The position numbers and the translations under genes were made by a program. Positions 33,261-40,916 of a DNA stretch of 64,000 nucleotides are shown here, in pieces. Within the stretch, counting starts at the first letter, position 1, and every line of letters starts with the position of its first letter. The DNA comes from DASYTH01 sp036002505 (GTDB taxonomy: Bacteria; Actinomycetota; Actinomycetes; Mycobacteriales; Pseudonocardiaceae), in assembly GCF_036002505.1 (NCBI RefSeq), contig NZ_DASYTH010000196.1:42183-106182 (forward strand), in the 5' to 3' direction. A model generated the notes under the pieces. That model saw only the letters and a list, made by a program, of their open reading frames with translations. It searched no databases and had not been told where the DNA came from.

Positions 33261-34334
33261 CTAAAGTCGGTCCGAGCTGGTGCGGACGTTGCGGGTGAGG
33301 CCGGCCCGGGCGGCGAGGTCGGCGTCGGCGGGATAGTCCACGCCGATCAGCGTCAGGCCGTGCGCGGGCGCCACCGCCACCGTGCTCGGGCGTTCGGTCG
33401 CGGTCAGCAGGGAGGCGGGCCAGGTCACCGGGCGCCGGCCCTCGCCGACGCTCAGCAGCGCGCCGACGAGGCTGCGCACCATGGAGTGGCAGAACGCGTC
33501 GGCGGTCACCAGGGCTTCGAGAATGCCGTTTTCCCGCGTCCACTCCAGCCGCTGCAGCTCGCGGATCGTCGTGGCACCTTCGCGCCGGCGGCAGAACGCC
33601 ACGAAGTCGTGTTCCCCCAAGAGAAGCTCGGATGCCGCGGTCAGCGCCGCCACCTCGAGCGAGCGCGGCCACGGCACGATGTGCCGGCGCAGCAACGGAT
33701 CCGTCCGCCACGGCGTGTCGCTCACGCGGTACACGTAGTGCCGGCGCAGCGCCGAGAAGCGGGCGTCGAACTCGGCCGGCACCGGGCGGATCGCCGTCAC
33801 CCGCACGTCCTCCGGCAGCGCCCGGGCCACCCGGGCGACGAGGGCCTCGGGGTCGACCGGCTCCGGCAGGTCGGCATGCGCGACCTGACCGCTGGCGTGC
33901 ACTCCGGCGTCGGTGCGCCCGGCCACGGTCAGCCGCACCCGGTGCCGCAGCACCAGACCCAGCGCCTCCTCGAGGACCGAGCACACCGTGCGCCGGCCGG
34001 GCTGCCGCGCCCACCCGGAGAAGTCCGTTCCGTCGTAAGCGATGTCCAGCCGGAACCGGGCCAGCCCGGCACCGGTGGGCGAATCAGGCTCATCCCCGCT
34101 CGCCGCGGAGCGATCCCTGACGGGCCCGTCGACGAGGGTCAGCCCGCGGGGACGGGTGGCCCGATCGACGGTCCGCCCGCCAGGACTCGAACCACCAGCG
34201 GCCGCGAGCCCGCCGACCCCGGGTGGGGTGGCGGGCTCGCCGGCTGGATGAACCCGCTCGGTCAGGACTCGCCCTCGTCGCCGTCCGGCTGGGTGAACCC
34301 GGCGGCCTCGGCGGCCTCGGCGGTGGCGAACCAC
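33261..34334 (-). CDS. truA: tRNA pseudouridine(38-40) synthase TruA
   Basis: The conserved core (from about 34060 downwards) opens FRLDIAYDGTDFSGWARQPG and holds the catalytic motif VAGRTDAGVHASGQVAH, with RFSALRRHYVYRV and FCHSMVRSLVGALL, so identity as TruA is secure; it modifies uridines 38-40 of tRNA anticodon arms. The start is not: the only ATG/GTG/TTG in frame upstream of the core is the GTG at 34334, which overlaps rplQ by 73 bp and precedes a strong hairpin (34204-34240). A CTG start near 34148, or a one-base shift from the ATG at about 34112, would give a more usual N-terminus. Confidence 0.9.
   Translation of the reverse strand: MVRHRRGRRGRRVHPAGRRRGRVLTERVHPAGEPATPPGVGGLAAAGGSSPGGRTVDRATRPRGLTLVDGPVRDRSAASGDEPDSPTGAGLARFRLDIAYDGTDFSGWARQPGRRTVCSVLEEALGLVLRHRVRLTVAGRTDAGVHASGQVAHADLPEPVDPEALVARVARALPEDVRVTAIRPVPAEFDARFSALRRHYVYRVSDTPWRTDPLLRRHIVPWPRSLEVAALTAASELLLGEHDFVAFCRRREGATTIRELQRLEWTRENGILEALVTADAFCHSMVRSLVGALLSVGEGRRPVTWPASLLTATERPSTVAVAPAHGLTLIGVDYPADADLAARAGLTRNVRTSSDRL
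34204..34240 (-). terminator. Hairpin terminator downstream of rplQ
   Basis: GCGAGCCCGCC and GGCGGGCTCGC form a perfect 11-bp stem, 22 bp after the rplQ stop. It lies before the conserved core of truA. Confidence 0.75.
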
Positions 34335-35005
34335 ACCTCGGCCACGGTCCGGTCGTACTGCGCGCTACCCGGCACGTGGTACAGCATCGAGTCGGTGCTG
34401 CCCTTGACCGGGAAGCCGTCCGGCTCCGAGCCGTCCTCCGGCGCAACGTGGCTGCCGGGGCCGTAGGGGTGCTCGTCGTCGGATCCGCTCTCCTCGACCT
34501 CGACACCGGCCGCGGTCGCCTCGTCCACCGCGTCCCCGTCCACCGCTTCGTCCACTTCGGACTCAGCGGTGGCGGCCTCCGCCTTGGCCTTCTCGTCCTT
34601 GGCGAACCGGGTCTTGCGCGCCGCCTCGGCCTCGGCCGTGACGGTCTTCTCCTGGACCAGCTCGATGATCGCCATCGGGGCGTTGTCGCCCTTGCGCGGC
34701 ACGGTCTTGACGATCCGCGTGTAGCCGCCCTGGCGGTCGACGAAGAACGGCCCGATCTCGGTGATCAGCCGGTGCACGACCTCCTTGTCGCGGATCACCC
34801 GCATGATCATGCGCCGGTTGTGCAGATCACCCTTCTTCGCCTTGGTGATCAGGCGCTCGGCGAACGGGCGTAGCCGGCGCGCCTTGGTCTCGGTGGTGTG
34901 GATCCGGCCATGCTGAAACAGCGACGTGGCCAAGTTGGCCAGCATCAGCCGCTCGTGGGCCGGCGAACCGCCGAGCCGGGCACCCTTGGTTGGGGTGGGC
35001 ATCAC
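34262..35005 (-). CDS. rplQ: 50S ribosomal protein bL17 with C-terminal accessory domain
   Basis: Residues 1-118 are canonical bL17 (MPTPTKGARLGGSPAHERLM, then RLITKAKKGDLHNRRMIMRVI). The protein then runs on to 247 residues, roughly twice the bacterial norm: an acidic Ala/Glu linker (about 130-178) and a compact module at 181-237 (YGPGSHVAPEDG ... WFATAEAAEAAGF). The same module ends ribosomal protein L4 of this genome (40 of 57 positions identical). bL17 sits near the exit tunnel, so the extension would be surface exposed. It is the last ribosomal gene of the rpoA operon. Confidence 0.96.
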   Translation of the reverse strand: MMPTPTKGARLGGSPAHERLMLANLATSLFQHGRIHTTETKARRLRPFAERLITKAKKGDLHNRRMIMRVIRDKEVVHRLITEIGPFFVDRQGGYTRIVKTVPRKGDNAPMAIIELVQEKTVTAEAEAARKTRFAKDEKAKAEAATAESEVDEAVDGDAVDEATAAGVEVEESGSDDEHPYGPGSHVAPEDGSEPDGFPVKGSTDSMLYHVPGSAQYDRTVAEVWFATAEAAEAAGFTQPDGDEGES

Positions 35006-35052
35006 TTGCTCCTCGGGGAAATCACCGCTCGGACCGTCCTGTCAGGACCAGA

Positions 35053-36105
35053 TCAGAGCTGCTCCGTCTCTGCGTAGTCCTGTCCGTCGTCGTGGTGCGT
35101 GTCGGCGCTGACGTCGGACCAGCCGTCGCTGCCGTAGTCGGTGGCGGCGGCCGAGGGGTCGAACCCGGGCGGGCTGTCCTTGAGCGCGAGGCCCAGACCG
35201 ACCAGCTTCATCTTGACCTCGTCGATCGACTTCGCGCCGAAGTTGCGGATGTCGAGCAGGTCCGCCTCGCTGCGCGAGACCAGCTCGCCCACCGTGTGGA
35301 TGCCCTCGCGCTTGAGGCAGTTGTACGAGCGCACGGTGAGGTCGAGGTCCTCGATCGGCATCGCGTAGGCGGCGATGGTGTCCGCCTCCTGCGGCGACGG
35401 ACCGATCTCGATGCCCTCGGCGTCCACGTTGAGCTCGCGGGCCAGGCCGAACAGCTCGACCAGGGTCTTGCCGGCGGAGGCGACCGCGTCCCGGGGCGTG
35501 ATCGACGGCTTGGTCTCCACGTCCAGGATCAGCCGGTCGAAGTCGGTGCGCTGCTCGACACGGGTGGCCTCGACCTTGTAGGTCACCCGCAGCACCGGCG
35601 AGTAGATCGAGTCCACCGGGATCCGGCCGATCTCCGCGCCGGCCTGCTTGTTCTGCACGGCCGGGACGTAGCCGCGGCCGCGCTCGACCACGAGCTCGAT
35701 CTCCAGCTTGCCCTTGCCGTTCAGGGTCGCGATGTGCAGGTCCGGGTTGTGCACGGTGACGCCGGCCGGGGGCACGATGTCGCCCGCGGTGACCTCACCG
35801 GGGCCCTGCTTGCGCAGGTACATGGTGACCGGCTCGTCCTCCTCGGAGCTGACCACCAGCTCCTTGAGGTTGAGGATGATGTCGGTGACGTCCTCCTTGA
35901 CGCCGGGCACGGTGGTGAACTCGTGCAGCACGCCGTCGATGCGGATGCTGGTCACCGAGGCGCCGGGGATGGAGGACAGCAGCGTGCGCCGCAACGAGTT
36001 CCCGAGCGTGTAGCCGAAGCCGGGCTCCAACGGCTCGATGACGAACCGGGACCGTGTTTCGTTGACCGGCTCCTCGCCGAGGGACGGTCGCTGTGAGATC
36101 AGCAC
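35053..36105 (-). CDS. rpoA: DNA-directed RNA polymerase subunit alpha
   Basis: The 350-residue protein has the alpha N-terminal dimerisation domain (RFVIEPLEPGFGYTLGNSLRRTLLSSIPG) and the C-terminal domain that contacts UP elements and activators (IEDLDLTVRSYNCLKREGI, DLLDIRNFGAKSIDEVK). The tail after residue 315 is acidic and low complexity. The start is GTG at 36105 after AGGAAAGGAAAG. It lies between rpsD and rplQ in the usual alpha-operon order, but a 220-bp gap with a GC-hairpin element separates it from rpsD, so it may have its own promoter. Confidence 0.98.
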   Translation of the reverse strand: MLISQRPSLGEEPVNETRSRFVIEPLEPGFGYTLGNSLRRTLLSSIPGASVTSIRIDGVLHEFTTVPGVKEDVTDIILNLKELVVSSEEDEPVTMYLRKQGPGEVTAGDIVPPAGVTVHNPDLHIATLNGKGKLEIELVVERGRGYVPAVQNKQAGAEIGRIPVDSIYSPVLRVTYKVEATRVEQRTDFDRLILDVETKPSITPRDAVASAGKTLVELFGLARELNVDAEGIEIGPSPQEADTIAAYAMPIEDLDLTVRSYNCLKREGIHTVGELVSRSEADLLDIRNFGAKSIDEVKMKLVGLGLALKDSPPGFDPSAAATDYGSDGWSDVSADTHHDDGQDYAETEQL

Positions 36106-36201
36106 TCTAAACTTTCCTTTCCTAGGGCGCCCGCCATATGACGCCGCTGGGATACCCGCCTCAGTCCACCGTGGACAGGGCGGCCCCTAGAGATCCTGCC
36201 T

Positions 36202-36260
36202 CACCCCGCCGGGGGTCCGGGGGCTTGCCCCCGGGCGGGGTGTGGGGGCTGCGCCCCCAC
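36202..36260. repeat. GGGGGC multi-hairpin element between rpsD and rpoA
   Basis: Nested hairpins (CACCCCGCC/GGCGGGGTG enclosing CCGGGGG/CCCCCGG) and a second hairpin GTGGGGGC-tgc-GCCCCCAC (36242-36260) resemble the element at 6932-6994. A GTCCACCGTGGAC palindrome lies next to it at 36164-36176. It may act as an attenuator inside the alpha operon. Confidence 0.6.
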
Positions 36261-36327
36261 AAGACACTCGAGACGATCCGGCTCGCGCTTTCCGCGAGCA
36301 CACCTCGCTCAGAAGTCTCGACTCGAC

Positions 36328-36933
36328 TCACTTCGAGTAGAACTCGACGATGAGCTGCTCCTGCACGGGCACGTCGATCTGCGCCCGCTCGGGAACCTGG
36401 TGCACCAGGATCCGCAGGGTGTTCGGAAGGACCTGCAGCCAGCCGGGGATCGGCCGGTCGCCGAAGGTCGCCTTGGCCACCTCGAACGGCAGGGTGGGCA
36501 TCGACTTCGGCTTCACGTCGATGATGTCGAACTTGGACACCTGGAAGCTCGGGATGTTCACCTTCCGGCCGTTGACCACGAAGTGGCCGTGGCTGACCAG
36601 CTGGCGGGCCTGCCGCCGGGTGCGGGCGAGCCCGGCCCGGTAGACGACGTTGTCCAGCCGGCGCTCCAGCAGCTGCAGCAGGACCTCACCGGTCTTGCCC
36701 TTCTGCCGCGCTGCCTCTTCGTAGTAGCGGCGGAACTGCCGCTCCAGCACGCCGTAGGTGTAGCGGGCCTTCTGCTTCTCCTGGAGCTGCAGCAGGTACT
36801 CGCTCTCCTTGATCCGGGTGCGGCCGTGCTGGCCGGGCGGATACGGGCGGCGTTCGAAGGCCTGGTCGCCGCCGACCAGGTCGACCTTGAGCCGCCGCGA
36901 GATGCGGGTCGCGGGGCCGGTGTAACGAGCCAT
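36328..36933 (-). CDS. rpsD: 30S ribosomal protein uS4
   Basis: The 201-residue protein begins MARYTGPATRISRRLKVDLV and contains the S4 RNA-binding domain (RLDNVVYRAGLARTRRQARQ, HGHFVVNGRKVNIPS). It lacks the N-terminal zinc cysteines, the C-minus form usual in actinobacteria. It nucleates 30S assembly on 16S rRNA. It is 22 bp downstream of rpsK in the alpha operon. Confidence 0.98.
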   Translation of the reverse strand: MARYTGPATRISRRLKVDLVGGDQAFERRPYPPGQHGRTRIKESEYLLQLQEKQKARYTYGVLERQFRRYYEEAARQKGKTGEVLLQLLERRLDNVVYRAGLARTRRQARQLVSHGHFVVNGRKVNIPSFQVSKFDIIDVKPKSMPTLPFEVAKATFGDRPIPGWLQVLPNTLRILVHQVPERAQIDVPVQEQLIVEFYSK

Positions 36934-36955
36934 CGGTTTGTCTCCTCCCCCGCGC

Positions 36956-37360
36956 CTAGACCCGACGCCGCTTCGGCGGGCGGCAGCCGTTGTGCGGCTG
37001 CGGGGTCACGTCCTGGATGGTGCCGACCTCGAGGCCGGCCGCCTGCAGCGAGCGGATCGCCGTCTCCCGGCCGGAACCGGGACCCTTGACGAACACGTCG
37101 ACCTTGCGCATGCCGTGCTCGGCGGCCTTGCGGGCGGCGTTCTCCGCAGCCATCTGCGCGGCGAACGGCGTGGACTTGCGGGAGCCCTTGAAGCCGACGT
37201 GGCCGCTGGACGCCCAGCTGATCACGTTGCCGTTCGGGTCGGTGATCGAGACGATCGTGTTGTTGAACGTGCTCTTGATGTGCGCGTGGCCATGCGAGAC
37301 GTTCTTCTTCTCCTTGCGCCGCACCTTCTTCACGGCGCCAGTACGGGACTTCGGTGGCAT
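36956..37360 (-). CDS. rpsK: 30S ribosomal protein uS11
   Basis: The 134-residue protein opens with the basic tail typical of actinobacterial S11 (MPPKSRTGAVKKVRRKEKKN) and contains HGHAHIKSTFNNTIVSITD and VTPQPHNGCRPPKRRRV. It forms part of the 30S platform near the mRNA exit. GGAGTAGTCCC precedes the ATG. The gene is separated from rpsM by a small coupled ORF, which is unusual. Confidence 0.98.
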   Translation of the reverse strand: MPPKSRTGAVKKVRRKEKKNVSHGHAHIKSTFNNTIVSITDPNGNVISWASSGHVGFKGSRKSTPFAAQMAAENAARKAAEHGMRKVDVFVKGPGSGRETAIRSLQAAGLEVGTIQDVTPQPHNGCRPPKRRRV

Positions 37361-37380
37361 GTTGTGGGACTACTCCTAAG

Positions 37381-37593
37381 TCAACGCGAGGTAGCGGCGG
37401 GGGTGGCAGTAGTAGTGGCACTGTCTGCGGTCTCTGGCTTCTCCCCGCGCCGGATGCGGGACCCGGCGTCCAGGTAGAGCTCGCGCAGTGCCTGCGGGCG
37501 CGGACACTTGGGCGCGACCTGCATGGCCACGAAGGGCCGGTTGCGTCGCCGTTGGGTGGTGATGGCGACGACCGTGCCGCAGCTCTTGCTCAC
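37381..37593 (-). CDS. 70-residue hypothetical protein coupled to rpsM
   Basis: A 70-codon frame starts at GTG 37593, overlapping the rpsM stop as GTGA, and ends 20 bp before rpsK. The product (SKSCGTVVAITTQRRRNRPF, later CPRPQALRELYLDAGSRIRR, then a Thr/Ala-rich tail) is basic and has two cysteines. Third codon positions are nearly all G or C, as in the flanking ribosomal genes, which supports real coding. No family is recognised. Its site in the alpha operon and basic charge suggest an RNA- or ribosome-binding peptide. Confidence 0.55.
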   Translation of the reverse strand: MSKSCGTVVAITTQRRRNRPFVAMQVAPKCPRPQALRELYLDAGSRIRRGEKPETADSATTTATPAATSR

Positions 37594-37970
37594 TTCTTCC
37601 CGGCCTTCTTCTTGCCGGCGACCGTCTTCTTCGGACCCTTGCGGGTGCGGGCGTTGGTCTTGGTCCGCTGCCCGCGGACCGGTAGACCGCGGCGCCACCG
37701 CAGGCCCTCGTAGCAGCCGATCTCGATCTTCCGGCGGATGTCGGCGTTCACCTCGCGGCGGAGGTCACCCTCTACCTTGAAGTTCGACTCGATGTAGCCG
37801 CGCAGCTTGAGCACGTCCTCGTCGGACAGGTCTCGGGCGCGCAGGTCGGGGCTGACGCCGGTGGCGGTCAGCAGTTCCTTGGCTCGGGTACGGCCGATGC
37901 CGTAGATGTAGGTCAGCGCGATCTCCATCCGCTTCTCGCGGGGAAGGTCGACGCCTGCGACTCGGGCCAT
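37590..37970 (-). CDS. rpsM: 30S ribosomal protein uS13
   Basis: The 126-residue protein starts at the ATG at 37970 (MARVAGVDLPREKRMEIAL) and has the helix-two-turn-helix GIGRTRAKELL and the C-terminal GLRWRRGLPVRGQRTKTNARTRK tail (in part) that contacts tRNA. It sits in the head of the 30S subunit. GAGGAGAC precedes the ATG. Its stop overlaps the GTG of a small unknown gene. Confidence 0.98.
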   Translation of the reverse strand: MARVAGVDLPREKRMEIALTYIYGIGRTRAKELLTATGVSPDLRARDLSDEDVLKLRGYIESNFKVEGDLRREVNADIRRKIEIGCYEGLRWRRGLPVRGQRTKTNARTRKGPKKTVAGKKKAGKK

Positions 37971-38100
37971 GTCTCCTCTTGTCGGTGTGTTCCAGGTCTG
38001 CTCCCCCACCGTCCCGAGCCGACCCTTGCTCGCTCGGGCCCCGGCCTGGATTCCGGGGGTGAACCGGGTCCGTGTGACCCGGCAGGTATGGGGAGGTCCT

Positions 38101-38106
38101 TCTATA
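38101..38106 (-). promoter_or_regulatory. Possible -10 element upstream of rpsM
   Basis: On the minus strand TATAGA follows a CTGGCG-tag-CGCCAG inverted repeat (38107-38121), in the 182-bp gap between rpmJ and rpsM. No good -35 box is seen at standard spacing, so this is tentative. Confidence 0.25.
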
Positions 38107-38152
38107 CTGGCGCTACGCCAGCGAGTAGATCCTCAATGTAATTGTGCGGTGG

Positions 38153-38266
38153 TCAGCCCTGACGCTGCTTGTGGCGCAGGTTCTCGCAGATCACCATGAC
38201 CCGCCCGTGACGGCGGATCACCTTGCACTTGTCGCAGATCTTCTTGACGCTCGGTTGGACCTTCAC
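38153..38266 (-). CDS. rpmJ: 50S ribosomal protein bL36
   Basis: The 37-residue protein (MKVQPSVKKICDKCKVIRRH...) is the zinc-binding C-plus form, with CDKC and the later C and H ligands (VICENLRH). It stabilises 23S rRNA near the L7/L12 stalk base. The start is GTG at 38266, 29 bp after infA. This is the usual infA-rpmJ-rpsM order. Confidence 0.97.
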   Translation of the reverse strand: MKVQPSVKKICDKCKVIRRHGRVMVICENLRHKQRQG

Positions 38267-38294
38267 GGTCTGGTTCTCCTGCTTGGCCGCGGGG

Positions 38295-38516
38295 TCACTT
38301 GTAGCGGTAGACGATGCGGCCACGGGACAGGTCGTAGGGCGAAAGCTCCACCACCACCCGATCCTCGGGCAGGATGCGGATGTAGTGCTGTCGCATCTTG
38401 CCGCTGATGTGGGCGAGCACCCTGTGTCCGTTCTCCAACTCGACGCGGAACATCGCGTTGGGGAGTGGCTCGACCACGCGACCTTCGACCTCGATGGCCC
38501 CGTCCTTCTTGCCCAT
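38295..38516 (-). CDS. infA: Translation initiation factor IF-1
   Basis: The 73-residue protein (MGKKDGAIEVEGRVVEPLPN) is a single S1-like OB-fold ending SPYDLSRGRIVYRYK. It binds the ribosomal A site during initiation. GGAGG lies just upstream of the ATG. A sigma-A-like promoter is visible about 135 bp upstream, so infA probably begins its own transcript. Confidence 0.98.
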   Translation of the reverse strand: MGKKDGAIEVEGRVVEPLPNAMFRVELENGHRVLAHISGKMRQHYIRILPEDRVVVELSPYDLSRGRIVYRYK

Positions 38517-38651
38517 GTCCTCCGCGTTTCGTGACGGTGTTCAAGTAGTTTGTAGCTCAGTGGTGGTGCACAGTTCGACACACGCCGCCCTGCCCTACCC
38601 ATGTGGGCGATGCGCACGACGGAGACGGCGCAACGCGTGCGCCACCGTCCT

Positions 38652-38681
38652 AGTGTACGCGCGCTGCGCACAAGCCCCCAA
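38652..38681 (-). promoter_or_regulatory. Candidate sigma-A-type promoter for infA
   Basis: On the minus strand TTGGGG (38681-38676) and TACACT (38657-38652) are spaced by 18 bp. The promoter overlaps nothing coding and points towards infA, leaving a leader of about 130 bases. Confidence 0.45.
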
Positions 38682-38692
38682 ATCGGGTACCT

Positions 38693-38902
38693 TCAGCGGC
38701 CCGCGTCGCCGAAGAAGTGCCAGCCGACCCACCACCAGCTCAGCACCACCAGCACCTGCACCGAGCGCCGGCCCAGCCCGCCGCTGAGCAACTGGCGCAG
38801 CGTCGGCACCGGAGTGCGCGGCAGCCGGGCCACCATCTCCAGGCCCAGCAGCGCGAGGCCGAGCAGCCCGAACACCCAGATGGTGACCGCGTGCATCGTC
38901 AT
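38693..38902 (-). CDS. Small membrane protein (possibly DUF6186)
   Basis: The 69-residue protein has an N-terminal helix (AVTIWVFGLLGLALLGLEMVA, about 5-25), a polar loop with RLPRTPVPTLRQLL, and a C-terminal Trp-rich helix (VLVVLSWWWVGWHFF). It is reminiscent of a small actinobacterial DUF found beside membrane genes, though I am not certain of the family name. The ATG at 38902 overlaps the stop of the upstream membrane gene (ATGA), with GAGGAGG upstream. Confidence 0.7.
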   Translation of the reverse strand: MTMHAVTIWVFGLLGLALLGLEMVARLPRTPVPTLRQLLSGGLGRRSVQVLVVLSWWWVGWHFFGDAGR

Positions 38903-39534
38903 CGCTCCTCCTCGCGCGGGGCGCCGACCAGGCGGCGGGCCAGCCACAGGCCGACACCCAGCCAGGCCACCAGCAGCACGGTGCGCGCGGTGGCCGAACC
39001 GAACAGCGGGTTCAGGATGGCGCTGAGCGTCGGATGGTCGTAGGAGTCGGTCTGCGGGTCCGGCTGGCTCAGGAACGAGATCAGCTCCCAGACGCAGACC
39101 AGGACCATCACGCCGGCCCAGGTCCACTTGGCCCGCCCCGGCCGCGTGGTCTCCGGGTCCGAGACCGGTCGCCAGGCCAGCGGCAGGATCAACAGGCCAG
39201 GGATCGCGACGGCGACCACGACGCCGGCCGACGCCGGGGCCCCCTGCCCGACCAGGGCACCGAAGCCGAGGCAGACCAGCACCCCGACAAAGATCCACAT
39301 CGCGCCGAGCGGCTCCCGCCCGGCGGTTCGCGGCGCCGGCGGCGCGGACCGGTCCCGCAACTCCGCGATCACCAGCGCGACGCCGATCGTGACGAACACC
39401 AGCCCGTCCACCTCGGCACCGCGGCCGAAGTGGAACAGGCCGGCGATCAGGATGATCAGGATGGGCAGGTCCCGCCACAGCGGCTTCCGCCCCACCTCGG
39501 CCGGAACCGCCGCTCGGGCTTCGGGATCGATCAC
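38899..39534 (-). CDS. Polytopic membrane protein, unknown function
   Basis: The 211-residue protein has about six hydrophobic segments, for example PILIILIAGLFHFG, GLVFVTIGVALVIAEL, WIFVGVLVCLGFGALVG, VVVAVAIPGLLILPLAW and ARTVLLVAWLGVGLWLA. No family is recognised and no catalytic motif seen. It starts at GTG 39534 after GGAAGGGT and is translationally coupled to the small membrane gene downstream, which suggests the two proteins work together in the membrane. Confidence 0.75.
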   Translation of the reverse strand: MIDPEARAAVPAEVGRKPLWRDLPILIILIAGLFHFGRGAEVDGLVFVTIGVALVIAELRDRSAPPAPRTAGREPLGAMWIFVGVLVCLGFGALVGQGAPASAGVVVAVAIPGLLILPLAWRPVSDPETTRPGRAKWTWAGVMVLVCVWELISFLSQPDPQTDSYDHPTLSAILNPLFGSATARTVLLVAWLGVGLWLARRLVGAPREEER

Positions 39535-39580
39535 CCTTCCATGTTGCCCAAATTTCCGGTGAGAAGGTCACCGTGTTCCA

Positions 39581-39976
39581 TTACCCGACGACGTTGATCT
39601 CGATCGGGGCGCTCGGTGCGGAGCGGTTCAGCGCCCGGTCCACGGCCTGCACGGTGATCTTGTGCAGGCCCGGCTCGATCCGGCACAGGTCGACCAGCGT
39701 CTGGATGTTGTACGTGGTGGCCGCCGGCCGGGCCCGCTGCTGGCCGTCCACGATCACCCAGTAGTGGTAGACCGACCCGGAATCGTCGGTCGAGGCGTCC
39801 CAGACCAGCACCGCGTTGCCCCGGAACGTCGTGGGGCTCCGCAGGTTCTGCGGCACCGACGGCGCTGACGTGTCGCCGGCGGCCGCGGCCGGCACCATGC
39901 CGGCCAGTATCCCGCTGACCACGGCGCCCAGGCACACGCCGGCCTTCAGCACGGTCAGGATTTTCGGCGAGCTCAT
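39581..39976 (-). CDS. Secreted fibronectin type III-like protein
   Basis: The 131-residue protein has a signal peptide (AGVCLGAVVSGILAGMVPAAAA, cleavage about residue 33) and one fibronectin type III-like domain (APSVPQNLRS, VLVWDASTDDSGSVYHYWV, ITVQAVDRALNRSAPS). No catalytic domain follows, so it is probably a small extracellular binding or structural protein. The ATG at 39976 is chosen because GGAGGGAG lies seven bases upstream; an in-frame start 33 bp further up is less likely. Confidence 0.75.
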   Translation of the reverse strand: MSSPKILTVLKAGVCLGAVVSGILAGMVPAAAAGDTSAPSVPQNLRSPTTFRGNAVLVWDASTDDSGSVYHYWVIVDGQQRARPAATTYNIQTLVDLCRIEPGLHKITVQAVDRALNRSAPSAPIEINVVG

Positions 39977-40082
39977 GCGCTCTCCCTCCATGGCATGACA
40001 CAAAGCCACTAGGGGTTACGCGCAGCCTTCCTGGAACGGTTCAACCGAATGGTCACGGTTTCCTGTCAACGAGTACCGGAAC

Positions 40083-40916
40083 TCAGTCCGGTGGGGCGGT
40101 GAGGACCCAGGGGCCGTCTTCGGTGATGGCGACGGTGTGCTCCCAGTGGGCGGCGCGGGAGCCGTCACGGGTGACCACGGTCCAGCCGTCGGCGAGCTCG
40201 TCGGTGCGGGGCGAGCCCAGCGTCAGCATCGGCTCGATGGCGATGGCCATGCCGACCCGCAGCCGGGAGCCCTTGCCGGGGCGGCCGTAGTTGGGCAGGA
40301 ACGGGTCCATGTGCATGGCGCGGCCGATGCCGTGGCCGCCGTAGTCGCGGACGATGCCGTAGCGGCGGCCGTGCTCGCGTTCGGCGCGGTGGGTGGCCGC
40401 CTCGACGGCGCGGGAGACGTCGTTGAGCCAGCCGTCCGGCTGGATGGCCTCGATGCCGGCCAGCATCGAACGCCGGGTGGCCTCGGACAGCGCCAGGTCG
40501 ACGGCGCCGACCGAGCCGACCGGAACGGTGACGGCCGCGTCGCCGTGCCAGCCGTCCAGAATCGCGCCGCAGTCGATGGAGACCAGGTCGCCGTCCGCGA
40601 GCACCTGCCGCGCGCTGGGGATGCCGTGCACCACCTGCTCGTTCACCGACGCGCAGATGCTCGCGGGGAAGCCGTGGTAGCCCTTGAACGACGGCACCGC
40701 GCCGGCGTCGCGGATCGTCTGCTCGGCCAGCTCGTCCAGCTCGGCGGTGCTGACTCCGGGCCGAACCGCTTCAGCGAGCAGTTCAAGGGCCCGGGCGACG
40801 ACCAGACCGGCGCCGCGCATGGCGTCCAGCTCGGCGGAGGTCTTGATCTCGATCATGCGGTCACGCCGCTGCTGCAGTCCGTTCCGGAGCCGGCCGAGCA
40901 GCCCGACACTACTCAC
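40083..40916 (-). CDS. map: Type I methionine aminopeptidase
   Basis: The core (from MIEIKTSAELDAM at 40856) has the pita-bread metal ligands: VSIDCGAILDGWHGDAAVT, GHGIGRAMHMDP and IEPMLTLG. It removes the N-terminal Met from nascent proteins. The frame opens earlier at GTG 40916, which overlaps the adk stop as GTGA and would add 20 basic residues; that coupling makes the longer form plausible, while homologues usually begin at the internal MIEIK. The gene follows secY and adk in the standard order. Confidence 0.95.
   Translation of the reverse strand: MSSVGLLGRLRNGLQQRRDRMIEIKTSAELDAMRGAGLVVARALELLAEAVRPGVSTAELDELAEQTIRDAGAVPSFKGYHGFPASICASVNEQVVHGIPSARQVLADGDLVSIDCGAILDGWHGDAAVTVPVGSVGAVDLALSEATRRSMLAGIEAIQPDGWLNDVSRAVEAATHRAEREHGRRYGIVRDYGGHGIGRAMHMDPFLPNYGRPGKGSRLRVGMAIAIEPMLTLGSPRTDELADGWTVVTRDGSRAAHWEHTVAITEDGPWVLTAPPD

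Noticed and set aside
34160..34190. tRNA T-arm-like GGTTCGAGTCC on the minus strand
   Set aside because: The flanking bases do not form a T stem, and no acceptor, D or anticodon arms can be drawn around it.
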